From assembly GCF_025263685.1 (NCBI RefSeq), contig NZ_CP092109.1:2419001-2483000 (forward strand): 64,000 nucleotides of DNA. The letters are read 5' to 3'. Below, in pieces: positions 1 to 11,866 of this stretch. A model generated the notes under the pieces. The model saw only the letters and a list, made by a program, of their open reading frames with translations, had not been told where the DNA came from and did not search any database. The DNA comes from Geoalkalibacter halelectricus. GTDB taxonomy: Bacteria; Desulfobacterota; Desulfuromonadia; Desulfuromonadales; Geoalkalibacteraceae. Both the position numbers and the translations under genes were made by a program. Positions within the stretch are counted from its first letter, which is position 1, and every line of letters begins with the position of its first letter.

Positions 1-1
1 G

Positions 2-943
2 CATGAGGTGGTCGGTCTGGACAACCTCAATGATTATTACGATATCTCGCTCAAGCAGGCACGTTTGGCGCGGCTCGAAGGGCGGGGCGGCTTTCGCTTC
101 GTGCGTCTTGATCTGGCCGATCGCGCTGGGATGGCGGAACTGTTCGGTCGCGAGGGTTTCACCCGCGTGGTCAATCTCGCGGCCCAGGCCGGGGTGCGCT
201 ATTCCCTGACCAACCCCCACGCCTACATCGACAGCAACCTGGTGGGCTTTATCAACATTCTCGAGGGCTGCCGCCACAGCGGTGTGGAGCATCTGGTCTA
301 CGCCTCGTCGAGTTCGGTTTACGGCGCCAACACGCGCATGCCCTTTTCCATCCACGACAACGTCGATCATCCCGTGTCGCTCTACGCTGCGAGCAAGAAA
401 GCCAACGAACTCATGGCCCACACCTACAGCCATCTCTACGGCCTGCCGACCACGGGGCTGCGCTTCTTCACCGTTTACGGCCCCTGGGGACGGCCGGATA
501 TGGCGTTGTTTCTGTTTACCCGCGCAATTCTCGCCGGGCGGCCCATCGACGTCTACAACCATGGGCGCATGCAGCGCGACTTCACCTACATCGACGACAT
601 CATCGAAGGGGTGACCCGGGTGACGTTTCGCACCGCGACGGCCAATGTTGACTGGCGTGGTGATGCACCCGATCCCGGCACCAGCGCGGCGCCCTACCGG
701 CTCTACAACATCGGCAACAATAATCCGGTTGAGCTGCTGGACATGATCGGTATCCTCGAAAAAGAGCTGGGCCAAGAGGCACAGAAGAACCTCATGCCCC
801 TGCAACCGGGCGATGTGCCCGCAACCTATGCCGATGTCGATGACTTAATGCGCGATACCGGATTTCGTCCGGCAACGCCGCTTGAGGAGGGAATTCGGAA
901 ATTCGTCGCCTGGTATCGGGAGTATTATCAGATCACCCAATGA
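2..943 (+). CDS. UDP-glucuronate 4-epimerase-type NAD-dependent epimerase (5' truncated by window)
   Basis: Extended short-chain dehydrogenase of nucleotide-sugar metabolism. It probably interconverts UDP-glucuronate and UDP-galacturonate for capsule, LPS or exopolysaccharide synthesis in the cytoplasm. The reading frame is open at the window edge and begins inside the N-terminal Rossmann fold ([15 protein letters not shown]-like), so about 20 residues including the GxxGxxG loop are missing. Visible hallmarks are the Ser-rich YASSSSVYG strand, the catalytic YAASKK (Tyr-x3-Lys) and [12 protein letters not shown], which is typical of the CapI/WcvA UDP-GlcA epimerase branch. A hairpin terminator follows the stop. 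The family is clear; the exact sugar substrate is inferred. Confidence 0.9.
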   Translation, partial: HEVVGLDNLNDYYDISLKQARLARLEGRGGFRFVRLDLADRAGMAELFGREGFTRVVNLAAQAGVRYSLTNPHAYIDSNLVGFINILEGCRHSGVEHLVYASSSSVYGANTRMPFSIHDNVDHPVSLYAASKKANELMAHTYSHLYGLPTTGLRFFTVYGPWGRPDMALFLFTRAILAGRPIDVYNHGRMQRDFTYIDDIIEGVTRVTFRTATANVDWRGDAPDPGTSAAPYRLYNIGNNNPVELLDMIGILEKELGQEAQKNLMPLQPGDVPATYADVDDLMRDTGFRPATPLEEGIRKFVAWYREYYQITQ

Positions 944-978
944 ATTTAATTCGGGCAAAAACCGCCTCAAAAGATCAA

Positions 979-1013
979 GGGCCGGCATCCATCAGGATGA
1001 CCGGCCCTTTTTT
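979..1013 (+). terminator. Rho-independent terminator after the epimerase gene
   Basis: GGGCCGG (979-985) pairs with CCGGCCC (1001-1007), and the inner CATCC/GGATG extends the stem around an ATCA loop with one bulged A. Six T residues follow (1008-1013). It lies between the convergent epimerase and thrC genes, and the T-run overlaps the end of thrC. Confidence 0.85.
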
Positions 1014-2401
1014 CAACAGGCGTTTTTGACGAGAAAATCGCGCACCGCGTTTACCTCGGCGGGAATGATTTCACTGCGTTTGGGCCTATCCTCAATACCT
1101 TCGAGAGAGGCCGGACGTTTTGGATCCTTGCTAATGGCCTGCCGGACCGCATCGCCGAATTTGGCCGGATGCGCGGTCGCCAGGCACACGACCGGACACT
1201 CTCCGCCGCTGAGTTCTCGAGCGGCGCGCACTCCGACGGCGGTGTGCGGGTCGAGAACATAGCCGGTCTGTTCGTGGAAGGATCGGATGGTGTCCAGGGT
1301 CTGCTCATTGCTGACGGACAAGGCCGCAAAATCCTCACGGACGCGCTCCTGCTGCGTGACGGTGAACTCCAGTCGACCTTGCTGACGAAAATCCGCCATG
1401 GCCTGGATGACGGCGTTGCCATCCTCCCCGTGGAGATAGAACAGGTAGCGCTCGAAGTTGCTGGCGATCTGAATGTCCATGGAAGGAGAGAGCGTTGCAA
1501 CCACCTCGCCCAGGGAGTAATCACCGTCGCGGACGAAGCGCGCGAGGATGTTGTTTTCATTGGTGGCGAGAATCAGTTGGTGGATGGGCAGGCCCATGCG
1601 CCGCGCGATATAGCCGGCGAAAATATCGCCGAAGTTGCCCGTCGGCACGGAGAAGCTCACCTCGCGGCAACCGGTGAGGCGCTGGACGCGGCCAAAGGCG
1701 TAGAAGTAATAGACCACCTGCGCCAGCACCCGCGCCCAGTTGATGGAGTTGACGGCACCCAAGGCGTATTGGTTCTTGAAGGCGACATCACCGAAGATCT
1801 CCTTGACGATGGCCTGGGCGTCGTCGAAGGTGCCTTCCACCGCCAGGTTGAAGACATTGGCGTCGGTGACGGTGGTCATCTGCAGTTCCTGAATGGGCGA
1901 AACCTTACCGTGGGGGTGAAGGATGAAGATGTTGATGTTTTGCTTGCCACGCACCCCGGCAATGGCGGCGCTGCCCGTATCGCCCGAGGTGGCGCCGAGG
2001 ATATTCATTTTCTGGTCGCGCTCGGCGAGCAGATACTCAAAGAGATTGCCGAGAAACTGCAGGGCCACGTCCTTGAAGGCGAGGGTCGGGCCGTGAAAGA
2101 GTTCAAGGATGTAGATGCCGTCCTGGTGCGCAAGCGGCGTGACATCAGGGTGGGTAAAGGTCGCATAGGAGCGGTCGATGAGCGATTTAAGGTCAGCGGA
2201 CGGCACATCGCCGGCGTACAGGGAGATGATCTGAAAGGCCAGTTCCGGATAGGCGAGCCTGCCCAGGGCCTCGATATCGCCTTCGCTGAGGGTGGGAATG
2301 GTTTCGGGCAGCAGCAGGCCGCCGTCGTCGGCCAGCCCCATCAAAACGGCATCCTTAAAAGATATGCCGCTGACTCCGCCGCGGGTGCTCTGGTAGCGCA
2401 T
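1013..2401 (-). CDS. thrC: Threonine synthase
   Basis: PLP enzyme that converts O-phosphohomoserine to threonine and phosphate, the last step of threonine synthesis. The 462-residue protein is full length for the long (E. coli-like) class. It starts MRYQSTRGG, with the N-terminal ADDGGLLLPE motif. The PLP lysine lies in GPTLAFKDVALQF, the phosphate-binding region in GATSGDTGSAA, and SVPTGNFGD follows. The ATG is preceded by an AGGAGA ribosome site. It is convergent with the epimerase gene and codirectional with maeB, from which it is separated by a terminator, so it is probably a single-gene unit. The call rests on several conserved motifs. Confidence 0.96.
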   Translation of the reverse strand: MRYQSTRGGVSGISFKDAVLMGLADDGGLLLPETIPTLSEGDIEALGRLAYPELAFQIISLYAGDVPSADLKSLIDRSYATFTHPDVTPLAHQDGIYILELFHGPTLAFKDVALQFLGNLFEYLLAERDQKMNILGATSGDTGSAAIAGVRGKQNINIFILHPHGKVSPIQELQMTTVTDANVFNLAVEGTFDDAQAIVKEIFGDVAFKNQYALGAVNSINWARVLAQVVYYFYAFGRVQRLTGCREVSFSVPTGNFGDIFAGYIARRMGLPIHQLILATNENNILARFVRDGDYSLGEVVATLSPSMDIQIASNFERYLFYLHGEDGNAVIQAMADFRQQGRLEFTVTQQERVREDFAALSVSNEQTLDTIRSFHEQTGYVLDPHTAVGVRAARELSGGECPVVCLATAHPAKFGDAVRQAISKDPKRPASLEGIEDRPKRSEIIPAEVNAVRDFLVKNAC

Positions 2402-2477
2402 GCAGGTGTCTCCTTGGGTGAATTTTCGCCGCCACTATAACAGAAGTGCCCCCAGGCTCAAAGAATTCAGGTGCATG

Positions 2478-2503
2478 AAAAAAGGGGGAGCGCATGCTCC
2501 CCC
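2478..2503 (-). terminator. Rho-independent terminator of the malic enzyme gene
   Basis: GGGGGAGC (2484-2491) pairs with GCTCCCCC (2496-2503) around a GCAT loop. Read on the minus strand it is followed by six T residues (2478-2483). It sits 30 bp downstream of the maeB stop, between maeB and thrC. Confidence 0.85.
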
Positions 2504-2532
2504 TTTGGGTGTGACTGACCCTGCGGCCGGAC

Positions 2533-4800
2533 CTAGGCCTGTTGTGCCTGAGACTCCTGCACATCGACCACGGCCACGGAGGCCATGTTGACGATATCGG
2601 CCACGCTGTCGCCGCGCTGCAGAACGTGCACGGGTTTTTTCATCCCCATGAGGATGGGACCGATGGTTTCGGCGCCGCCGAGTTTGTTCAGCATCTTGTA
2701 GCAGATGTTGCCCGATTGCAGGTCGGGGAAGATAAAGACGTTGGCGTCGCCCTTGAGCTTGGAGAAGGGGTATTGCTTCTCCATCAGCTCGGGATCAAGC
2801 GCGACGTTGGCCTGCATTTCACCGTCGACGACCAGATCGGGTGCCCATTCCTTGACCAGTTTGGTCGCCTTGGCCACCTTGGTGGTCAAGGGGTGTGGCG
2901 CGCTGCCGAAGTTGGAGAAGGAGAGCATGGCGATGCGCGGCTCAACGTCGAAATAACGCGCTTTGGCGGCGGTCAGAATGGCGGTTTCCGCCAATTCCTC
3001 GGCCGTCGGTTCGATGGTCACGGTGGCGTCGGCGCAGAAGGCCACATCCTTCTTGAACACCAGCATGTAAAGGCCGTGCACCTTGGAGAGTTCATCCTTT
3101 TTGCCGATGATTTCCAGGGCGGGTCGAATGGTGTCGGGATAGTGGTGCGTGATACCCGAGAGCAGGGTGTCGGCATCGCCCAAGTGCACCATCATGGAGC
3201 CGTAATAGTTGCGATTCTTGCGGATCAGGCGTTTGGCTTCGGCAAGGGTGATGCCCTTGCGCTGGCGCATCTTGAAAAATTCCTCGGTGTACCGATCCGC
3301 CTCGGGAGCGGTCATGGGGTCGATTATTTCAATATTGCCGAGGTCAAGACCCAGGGTTTTGATGCGTGCATTGATTTCATCGGGGCTGCCGAGCAGCACG
3401 GGAACGGCGATCTTCTCATCAAGAAGAATCTGTGCCGCGCGCAGGATCTTATCTTCCTCGCCCTCGGGAAAGACGATCCGTTTCGGACTCGCCTTGGCCT
3501 TGTTGATCATGGTGCGCATGATTTGCTTGGAGCGTCCCTGTAGCGCCTCAAGGGAATCGCGGTACGCATTCATGTCCTTGATCGGTCGGCGGGCGACGCC
3601 CGTATCCATCGCCGCCTGGGCGACGGCCGGTGCGACATGCAGCAGAACGCGCGGATCAAAGGGTTTGGGGATGATGTAGTTGCGACCGAACTGGATATCT
3701 TCGCCGGCGTAGGCTCTGCGAACGGAATCTGGAACGTCGAGTTTGGCCAGGTCGGCCAGCGCCTTGACCGCGGCGAGTTTCATTTCCACGTTGATGGCGC
3801 GGGCGTGGGTGTCCAGGGCGCCGCGGAACAAGAACGGGAAGCACAGCACGTTGTTGACCTGATTGGCATAATCTGAGCGACCGGTGCCGATGATGACGTC
3901 GTCACGCACGGCGAAGGCTTCCGGAGGCGTAATTTCCGGATCGGGGTTGGCCATGGCGAACACGATGGGATCCTTGGCCATGGAGCGCAGCATCTCTGGC
4001 GTCAGGGCGCCCTTGGAGGACAGGCCGAAGAAGATGTCGGCACCGGCGACCGCGTCGGCCAGCGTGCGCGCATCCGTTTCGGCGGCCAGGCGCTCCTTGT
4101 ATTCGTTCATCCCTTCCTTGCGGCCCTTGTAGATGACGCCCTTGGTGTCGCACAGGATGACGTTGTTCTTGTCGATGCCCATGGTGATGGCCAAACTGGC
4201 GCTGGCGATGCCGGAGGCGCCGGCGCCGTTGACGACCATCTTTACCTTTTTGATGTCCTTGCCGACCAATTCCAGAGCGTTGAGCATCCCGGCGGCCGCG
4301 ATAATGGCGGTGCCGTGCTGATCATCGTGGAAAACCGGGATGTCCATGATCTCAGCCAGCTTTTCCTCGATATAGAAACACTCCGGCCCTTTGATGTCCT
4401 CGAGGTTGATGCCGCCGAAGGTCGGTTCGAGCAACTTGACCGTGCGGATCAATTCGTCGGGATCCTTGGTGTCGATTTCAATGTCGAAAACATCGATATC
4501 GGCAAAGCTCTTGAACAAAACCCCCTTGCCCTCCATGACCGGCTTGCCGGCCAGGGCGCCGATGTCGCCCAGGCCCAGGACGGCGGTGCCGTTGGATACG
4601 ACCGCGACCAGGTTCCCCTTGGCGGTGTATTCATAGGCATCGGCCGGATTCTTCTCGATTTCCAGGCAGGGTTCCGCAACACCGGGGCTGTAGGCCAGCG
4701 ACAGGTCGCGGCTGGTGGCGCAGGGCTTGGTGGTAATGACCTCGATTTTTCCTTTGCGGCCAGTGCTGTGGTAATCCAGAGCGTCTTGACGTTTGGACAT
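2533..4800 (-). CDS. maeB: NADP-dependent malic enzyme with C-terminal phosphotransacetylase-like domain
   Basis: Oxidative decarboxylation of malate to pyruvate, supplying NADPH and linking the TCA cycle to pyruvate. The 755 residues match the MaeB class. The N-terminal malic domain has YSPGVAEPC and the NAD-binding loop [13 protein letters not shown] near residue 190. From about residue 430 comes a phosphate acetyl/butyryltransferase-like domain ([16 protein letters not shown]), which in this family is regulatory, binding acetyl-CoA or acetyl-P, rather than catalytic. The ATG has an AAGGA-type ribosome site. It has its own terminator and a 640-bp upstream gap, so it is probably monocistronic. 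Confidence 0.96.
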   Translation of the reverse strand: MSKRQDALDYHSTGRKGKIEVITTKPCATSRDLSLAYSPGVAEPCLEIEKNPADAYEYTAKGNLVAVVSNGTAVLGLGDIGALAGKPVMEGKGVLFKSFADIDVFDIEIDTKDPDELIRTVKLLEPTFGGINLEDIKGPECFYIEEKLAEIMDIPVFHDDQHGTAIIAAAGMLNALELVGKDIKKVKMVVNGAGASGIASASLAITMGIDKNNVILCDTKGVIYKGRKEGMNEYKERLAAETDARTLADAVAGADIFFGLSSKGALTPEMLRSMAKDPIVFAMANPDPEITPPEAFAVRDDVIIGTGRSDYANQVNNVLCFPFLFRGALDTHARAINVEMKLAAVKALADLAKLDVPDSVRRAYAGEDIQFGRNYIIPKPFDPRVLLHVAPAVAQAAMDTGVARRPIKDMNAYRDSLEALQGRSKQIMRTMINKAKASPKRIVFPEGEEDKILRAAQILLDEKIAVPVLLGSPDEINARIKTLGLDLGNIEIIDPMTAPEADRYTEEFFKMRQRKGITLAEAKRLIRKNRNYYGSMMVHLGDADTLLSGITHHYPDTIRPALEIIGKKDELSKVHGLYMLVFKKDVAFCADATVTIEPTAEELAETAILTAAKARYFDVEPRIAMLSFSNFGSAPHPLTTKVAKATKLVKEWAPDLVVDGEMQANVALDPELMEKQYPFSKLKGDANVFIFPDLQSGNICYKMLNKLGGAETIGPILMGMKKPVHVLQRGDSVADIVNMASVAVVDVQESQAQQA

Positions 4801-5444
4801 GGTGCACCAATCCTTTCACATGTTGAGGTTGAAAAAAACAGGGCATGGCATGACAAACATAGGGTTGAATTTACTCTGTGGGATAAAAAGTTTATTCAAA
4901 TTGAAAAAATGTTTCGTATGGCCCTGAAATTTGGGAAAAAATTTACTATGGTTGAAAACCTTAGCCATCGCCTGTGGTCCTTGTCAAGCAGAATCGCCGC
5001 GAGCTTGAAGCCGGAACAAACGATGTTAGCCTTCCTGGATCTCGCAGAGACAAAGCAACGGCGGTGCCAACAAATGGTTCTGGTATACAAAGCATAAAAA
5101 TATCGTTACTTTCACCAGGGTCAAGGCACCCCGCGATATAAGTCCGGCGGATTGGGATCCGGCCAAGGCGGCCGATTTTGGCCAGCACCGGCGGATCCCC
5201 CGGGAAAATCCGCCGCAAAGTTTTGCCGTGGGTATATAATGAGCTCAACTTTCGCACCGCCCGATGCGGTGGTAAAAGGTTGAAACTGCGTTGATCTTTT
5301 AGAATTTAGCGGTCGGAAGTAGCAACGAGCGCCGCAATAAGTCCGGTATTTGCGTCTCCATGGGTGAAATTCAAAGCGGTTCGATAATAGCAGAAAAGAC
5401 GAACAAAATCAGCTGATTGTCAAAGATCGAACAGGAAATTACGA
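4801..5444. other. Intergenic region between divergent maeB and the ferritin-like gene
   Basis: About 640 bp with no convincing gene; reading frames here have no family motifs. It is locally AT-rich at 4850-4960. A small hairpin CACCGC/GCGGTG lies near 5255-5271, and a TATATAAT box at 5231-5238 could be a -10 element for the downstream gene, but no good -35 partner is seen. Both flanking promoters must lie here. Confidence 0.5.
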
Positions 5445-5933
5445 TTGCAAGCTCACGGATTCAGGAATATGAATACCCTGCTGAAAATATGTTGCGAGGT
5501 GGAAAGGACCGTTGCAGCGATTTATCATCAACTCGCCGAGGATCAAACCTTGTCCCTCGAAGTACGTTCCATGTTCCGGGAACTGGCCCGTGATGAAGAA
5601 GATCATGCTATACAGTTGGAATGTGCCCTGGAGGTGCCTCGGGAGCTGATGGAATCCCAGGTCGAGGTCGATGCCGCTCTCGGCAAGGCACAGTCGCTTC
5701 TGGAAAAAGCTCGCTTGATACTTGATGGCCTTGAGAGACATCCTATCTCGCAAGCCGATGTGCTGAAAATTTCCATGGAATTGGAAAAAAATTTTCGCGA
5801 GATGCATCTGTTTGCCCTGGTCACCTTTCCCGATGAAAAAACCAAAAAAATGTTCAGCCGGTTCGCTCGCTATGAGGCTGATCACCTGGCTCTGCTGAAA
5901 ACTTTTCGAAAAGGCTATGCCCCTGTCTCATGA
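5445..5933 (+). CDS. Ferritin-like/rubrerythrin-type four-helix protein
   Basis: Small, nearly all-helical protein. Repeated acidic/His patterns fit a rubrerythrin-like di-iron bundle: CEVERTVAAIYHQLA, RELARDEEDHAIQLE, LEKNFREMHLFAL and FARYEADHLALL, with ExxH-type pairs in helices 2 and 4. No C-terminal rubredoxin domain is present. The likely role is iron binding or peroxide/oxidative stress protection in an anaerobe; the substrate is unknown. The start is ambiguous. A TTG at 5445 has an AGGAAA 8 nt upstream, while an ATG at 5469 begins the conserved part (MNTLLKICCEVE) but has a poorly spaced AGGA. The family is fairly clear, the function inferred. Confidence 0.7.
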   Translation: MQAHGFRNMNTLLKICCEVERTVAAIYHQLAEDQTLSLEVRSMFRELARDEEDHAIQLECALEVPRELMESQVEVDAALGKAQSLLEKARLILDGLERHPISQADVLKISMELEKNFREMHLFALVTFPDEKTKKMFSRFARYEADHLALLKTFRKGYAPVS

Positions 5934-5968
5934 TGCTGGGGCGGCACCGGACAAAAGGAGTTGGACTC

Positions 5969-6352
5969 ATGCACAAAAGCCGGCTTGGAAATATCGTCAT
6001 TGATTGCCATACAGACGATTTAATGCGCGAGGCGAAATTCTGGAGTGCTGCTCTTGGCTGTCCGTTGCCGAAGGATGCCCATGCACAGGCCCGCGGTAAG
6101 TATCTTCAACTTGAGACGAGGCCTGGCGAGGTCCAGATCATTCTTCAGCAGGTCGATCATGACTCGCGAGCCCATCTCGATATTGAGACAGATTCAATTG
6201 AAGAAGAGGTGAGCCGTTTGAAAAAGTTGGGAGCAATCCTTGTATCTCGTCAGGACGGCTGGATGGTCATGCAAGCTCCAAGTGGGCATAGGTTCTGCGT
6301 TGGAAAGCCATACCGGGGCGGGTTCGAACAAGCGGCCAACCTGTGGGAGTGA
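5969..6352 (+). CDS. VOC-superfamily (glyoxalase-like) protein
   Basis: A 127-residue vicinal-oxygen-chelate fold protein: an N-terminal beta strand (LGNIVIDCHTDDL) with a FWSAALGCPL helix, then a C-terminal half ending MQAPSGHRFCVGKPYR. It resembles the Glyoxalase_6 subgroup, whose members are often metal-free or of unknown substrate. The ATG at 5969 is chosen because an AAAGGAG site lies just upstream, although the frame is open from 5930. It lies 36 bp after the ferritin-like gene and 78 bp before the RibD-like gene, on one strand, suggesting a short operon. No specific reaction can be assigned. Confidence 0.75.
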   Translation: MHKSRLGNIVIDCHTDDLMREAKFWSAALGCPLPKDAHAQARGKYLQLETRPGEVQIILQQVDHDSRAHLDIETDSIEEEVSRLKKLGAILVSRQDGWMVMQAPSGHRFCVGKPYRGGFEQAANLWE

Positions 6353-6430
6353 GCTCCAGTCAGCAAAGGCCGCCGCTACGAATTTCCGTTAGTGCAAAAC
6401 CAAGACCCGTTTTACGCATGGAGTGTTTCC

Positions 6431-7099
6431 ATGAGAAAGCTCATCGCTTCTACGTTCGTATCGCTTGACGGAATCATGCAAGCACCCGGAGGACCGGAAG
6501 AAGACCCGACTGGCGGATTTACCCATGGTGGATGGATGTTCAACTACGCGGACGAAAGCATGGATTTCGCTGCCTCAGGTTTCGACGGCAAGGATCGCGA
6601 GCTGGTGCTCGGGCGCAGGACCTATCAGATATTCGAAGCGTACTGGCCTTATCAATCGACTGACCACCCGGTTGCGAAATCGCTCAATGCAGGGAAAAAA
6701 TATGTTGCTTCGCGCACCTTAACGGAACTCCACTGGAACAACTCGACCCTGCTCCACGGCGATGTCGTCTCGACAATCATCGCCCTCAAAGCCCAACCGG
6801 GCCCTGACCTGCAACTTATTGGCAGCGGCAATCTGATACAAACCCTCCAGACCGCCTCAATCATCGACGAGTACAACCTGTGGACTTTTCCAGTGGTGCT
6901 TGGGCAGGGCAAGCGCCTTTTCAGCCAAACTGCCAAGCCAGTCGCACTGCGGCTCGTACGCTCTGAGGTATCGGCATCTGGTGTTGTGATGAGCACCTAT
7001 GTACCAGACGGCGATATCCAACTCGGCTCATTCCCGAGTGCCGAGCCGAGCGAGAAGGAGTTGGCCCGACGCAAAATGATGGCGAATGAGGAGTGGTGA
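6431..7099 (+). CDS. Dihydrofolate reductase-family (RibD C-terminal-like) protein
   Basis: A 222-residue member of the RibD_C/YyaP-YwjB group. It starts MRKLIASTFVSLDG, then has LVLGRRTYQIFEAYW, KYVASRTL and LIGSGNLIQTL, the usual NADPH-binding DHFR-like order. Members are reductases of largely unknown substrate; folate reduction itself is not implied. The ATG at 6431 starts the conserved domain; the 13 upstream in-frame residues look non-conserved. The C-terminal tail, about 25 residues of KELARRKMMANEEW type, is charged and may be an extension. It is the last gene of the small plus-strand group before a gene-poor stretch. Confidence 0.8.
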   Translation: MRKLIASTFVSLDGIMQAPGGPEEDPTGGFTHGGWMFNYADESMDFAASGFDGKDRELVLGRRTYQIFEAYWPYQSTDHPVAKSLNAGKKYVASRTLTELHWNNSTLLHGDVVSTIIALKAQPGPDLQLIGSGNLIQTLQTASIIDEYNLWTFPVVLGQGKRLFSQTAKPVALRLVRSEVSASGVVMSTYVPDGDIQLGSFPSAEPSEKELARRKMMANEEW

Positions 7100-7542
7100 T
7101 ATGGTTAGGGCCTTCGGCAAACAAAGGAACCGGTGCATGGAAAAACCGCAGGTGGTGCACGAAAAAATCCTGCCGGGCCGGTACCGAAGAGCTTGAAGGC
7201 ATCCAGATAGCAACCTTATATAAGCGGATGAGATGAAAGGGCTCCAGATCGGCTTTGTAAACGTCTGCCAAAGGATGACCGGAGTTCAAATTGGGATTGC
7301 AAACATAATAAAAGAAAGCAAGTTGCCATTTTTCCCGATAGTTAACGCGAGTTTTTAAAATACCCCCTGGTCATGAGGGGTGCGACCTATCCGCTGGAAC
7401 TTTATCTGGTCGATCATCGGGGCGTTTTTCGCTACTTTCGAGATGATCACGAGCCGTTCTACATCATACCGATCGGGCGACCGCGCTGAAGGAACAGGCA
7501 CGGTGCGCAGATGGGTTTCTGCTTCAAACTAAAAATCATCTT
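7100..7542. other. Gene-poor stretch with possible gene remnants
   Basis: No full gene. A 31-codon frame at 7101-7196 follows a GAGGAG but matches nothing recognised. Frames on the minus strand overlap the upstream gene and look like shadows. The part just before the repeat holds the fragment annotated separately. The region looks like decayed DNA next to a mobile repeat. Confidence 0.4.
7346..7489 (+). pseudogene. C-terminal fragment of an unrecognised protein
   Basis: A frame open from 7346 to the TGA at 7487-7489 encodes a compositionally normal, protein-like stretch (YPLELYLVDHRG, then FYIIPIGRPR). No start codon has a ribosome site, and an in-frame stop lies immediately upstream. It reads like the end of a gene whose 5' part was lost. 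An internal ATG at 7373 would give 38 residues. Family not recognised; it may also be chance. Confidence 0.3.
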
Positions 7543-7711
7543 CTAGGAGGCTGTCGGACTATCCGGTCCGCAGCGAAAATTTGGATGTTTCAGTCCGGAT
7601 TTTGGCTCCTTTGAGAGTGCATAGCCGTAGCTACGTGCCGAAAAGGAGCCGGAATCCGGGCCAAACAGCCGGATTTGCAGCCGGCTCATGGATAGTCCGA
7701 CAGGCTGCTAG
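7543..7711 (+). repeat. Family 1 MITE-like repeat, copy A (169 bp)
   Basis: Bounded by CTAG on both sides. The left inverted repeat is GAGGCTGTCGGACTATCC; the right end matches except that its last bases read GGCTG rather than GCCTC. The interior holds nested inverted repeats (GGCTCCTTT/AAGGAGCC) and a central GTAGCTAC, so the whole unit can fold into a long hairpin. No coding capacity. It overlaps the 3' end of the alpha/beta hydrolase gene, giving that gene its last residues and stop. Confidence 0.9.
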
Positions 7712-8612
7712 CCCGAATTATCGCCTGGTGCAGCACACGAAAAAACTCTCCGGCATGTGCGTACGCCAAGGAGAAATGACCCTCGTCGGGACAATAATGA
7801 GGCTGACAGCCGGAAATTCTCTCGCACAGGGCCTTGCCTATTACGGGCGGAACCGTCACATCCTGACCCGCATACCAAAGGTGCACGGGCAGGCCGATGT
7901 CGCGCAGTGAAAATCCCCAGGAACGGGTATAGAGGATGAGTTCCTGAGCGGCGCCGCGGCCGCCGCGGCGAAAGGCCTCGCGAATCGAGGCAATCATGGC
8001 GGCCCGGATTGCGGGCCGCCGCACCACGGGCATGTCTGGGTGTGAGGTGCGCAGCAGCGGGAGCAGCAGAGTCGGGCAGCGGCGCAGCAGGGGCACAAGC
8101 AGTTGTCCGTAAAGAAATGTGGTGAGGATCGGAAAGCGTGTCGCGAGGAAAAAAGTCAGGCGGAAGAAGGGTTGCATGGCGCGTTGACCCATCTCTTCGT
8201 CTAGCGGCCCCAAGGGAGCGACAAGGCCGGCTGCGCTGATTCGTTCGGATAAAGCGGTAAGGCAGGCCAGGGCATAGGGGCCGCCACCAGAAACGCCCAG
8301 GACGGCAAAGCGGCCGATGCGCAGATGATCGGCCAGTTGACGTAAATCCTGCGGCCAGTCAAGCAAGGTTCGCTGGGGTGCCGCATCCGAGAGGCCAAAC
8401 CCGGGGCGGTCGGGGGCTATGAGTCGCAGCCCGTGCGCTAGGGCTGCCGCGGAGCCGATACCGGCTTCCAGGCGCGAGGAGGGAAAACCATGGCAGTAAA
8501 ACACCGGCATCCCATCCGAAGCGCCGAACTCGGCATAACCTAGAGTGCGGCCGTCCTTGAGTTGTATCGTTCCTTCATTACGGGGGGCTGTGGGTGCAAA
8601 ACTCTTTTTCAT
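7686..8612 (-). CDS. Alpha/beta-fold hydrolase
   Basis: About 308 residues with the standard order. An oxyanion loop lies in VFYCHGFPSSRLE, then APDRPGFGLSD. The nucleophile Ser is in GVSGGGPYAL. The acid is probably in the WYAGQDVTVP loop, and the His is in CPDEGHFSL. Substrate unknown; this branch includes esterases and haloalkane-like hydrolases. The ATG at 8612 is taken as the start; an in-frame TTG at 8639 is possible and neither has a strong ribosome site. The last seven residues (SSLSDYP) and the stop are encoded by repeat copy A, so the native C-terminus has been replaced. Catalytic residues are unaffected. Confidence 0.85.
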   Translation of the reverse strand: MKKSFAPTAPRNEGTIQLKDGRTLGYAEFGASDGMPVFYCHGFPSSRLEAGIGSAAALAHGLRLIAPDRPGFGLSDAAPQRTLLDWPQDLRQLADHLRIGRFAVLGVSGGGPYALACLTALSERISAAGLVAPLGPLDEEMGQRAMQPFFRLTFFLATRFPILTTFLYGQLLVPLLRRCPTLLLPLLRTSHPDMPVVRRPAIRAAMIASIREAFRRGGRGAAQELILYTRSWGFSLRDIGLPVHLWYAGQDVTVPPVIGKALCERISGCQPHYCPDEGHFSLAYAHAGEFFRVLHQAIIRASSLSDYP

Positions 8613-8702
8613 AGCTTGCGTTGTAGCCGGGCGGCGCAAATCGACTCAAATTCGTCGGAAGAACCGAAAAGTATCCCCCTGAAACTTTTGTGACGACCTT
8701 CC

Positions 8703-8762
8703 AACCAGCGACCGCCAACCGGTTCAGCGCTGGTCGCTGAGCCGGTTGGCGGTTGACTGGTT
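8703..8762. terminator. Long hairpin downstream of katG
   Basis: A 19-bp stem (8711-8729 with 8735-8753, one G-T type mismatch) around a 5-base CTGGT loop, extended by outer AACCAG/CTGGTT arms. It begins about 30 bp past the katG stop on the minus strand. There is no T-run on either side, so it may be an mRNA 3' stabiliser or processing site rather than a classical intrinsic terminator. Confidence 0.55.
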
Positions 8763-8793
8763 CTCGCAGCCCGCCAAGAGGCTAAGTGCTCAC

Positions 8794-11081
<2,288 letters not shown>

Positions 11082-11197
11082 CGCAACGGAATAGAGGGGA
11101 CTGGCGTCCAGGCCGCTATTTGTGTCAGACTGTCAGCGAGTTTAGGTACAGCCGACTTTGTTTAAATGCTCGCCGCATCGCGTCCAAGGACCCCTTC

Positions 11198-11866
11198 ATG
11201 CTGCCCAATCACTGCGTTGTTCTTGATCTCGAAACCACCGGCACCAGCCCGGTGCACAACCGCATCATCGAAATCGGCCTGTGCGAAATCGAAAACGGCC
11301 AGGCCGTGGCCGAATGGTCGAGTCTGGTGAATCCGCAGACGCGTATTTCGCCATTTATCGCCCAATACACCGGCATCAGCGACGCGCTGGTGGCCGATGC
11401 GCCGACCTTTGAGGAACTGGCCGCGGATCTGCATCGCCGCCTGAGCGGCAGGGTGCTGATCGCCCATAACGCGCGCTTCGACAACGGTTTTCTCAAGAAC
11501 GAGTTCGCCCGCCTGGGGATTGCCTTCCAGGAAAAAACCCTCTGCACCCTCAAACTCTCGCGCCGCCTCTATCCCCAACATCGCCGCCATGGGCTCGATG
11601 CCCTTATTGAGCGTCACGGTTTGCAGGCCGAGGACCGCCACCGCGCCCTGGGCGATGTACGCATGACCTGGGAGTTTCTGCGTAAGGCGCTGGCGGAAAA
11701 TCCGCCTGAAACAGTGGAAAAGGAACTGCAACGCATTCTCGGCAAAAGTGTGGATCTGCGCACCCGCGCGCTTTCGCATTGTTCCGAAGATCATCGCACG
11801 CACCAGGATCAGCGTCTCTCTCAGCAGATCCATCAAGTGGTGTCTTGTTCTGGAGATGTAATTTGA
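11198..11866 (+). CDS. DEDDh 3'-5' exonuclease (DnaQ/PolC epsilon-like)
   Basis: A 222-residue single-domain exonuclease. ExoI contains the DLETTG acid pair near residues 10-12. ExoII is the IAHNARFDNGFL segment, and ExoIII ends HRALGDVRMTWEF, supplying the DEDDh His and the last Asp. Likely a proofreading-type or DNA repair nuclease, not necessarily the replicative epsilon subunit. The ATG at 11198 begins exactly at the conserved fold; the frame is open far upstream but overlaps the katG promoter. The last 35 or so residues (from about 190) are low in family similarity. It is coupled to the next gene by a TGATG overlap. Confidence 0.85.
   Translation: MLPNHCVVLDLETTGTSPVHNRIIEIGLCEIENGQAVAEWSSLVNPQTRISPFIAQYTGISDALVADAPTFEELAADLHRRLSGRVLIAHNARFDNGFLKNEFARLGIAFQEKTLCTLKLSRRLYPQHRRHGLDALIERHGLQAEDRHRALGDVRMTWEFLRKALAENPPETVEKELQRILGKSVDLRTRALSHCSEDHRTHQDQRLSQQIHQVVSCSGDVI

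Noticed and set aside
4961-5257. 98-codon minus-strand frame in the maeB upstream gap
   Set aside because: No ribosome site, low-complexity ending and no recognisable motif.
5250-5440. Possible riboswitch (cyclic-di-GMP type) before the ferritin-like gene
   Set aside because: A small hairpin is present but the conserved GCAAA and tetraloop-receptor elements are not found.
7712-7722. CCCGAATTATC beside repeat copy A, identical to a family 2 repeat end
   Set aside because: Only 11 bases, and they encode part of the hydrolase (AIIR); no further family 2 sequence follows.
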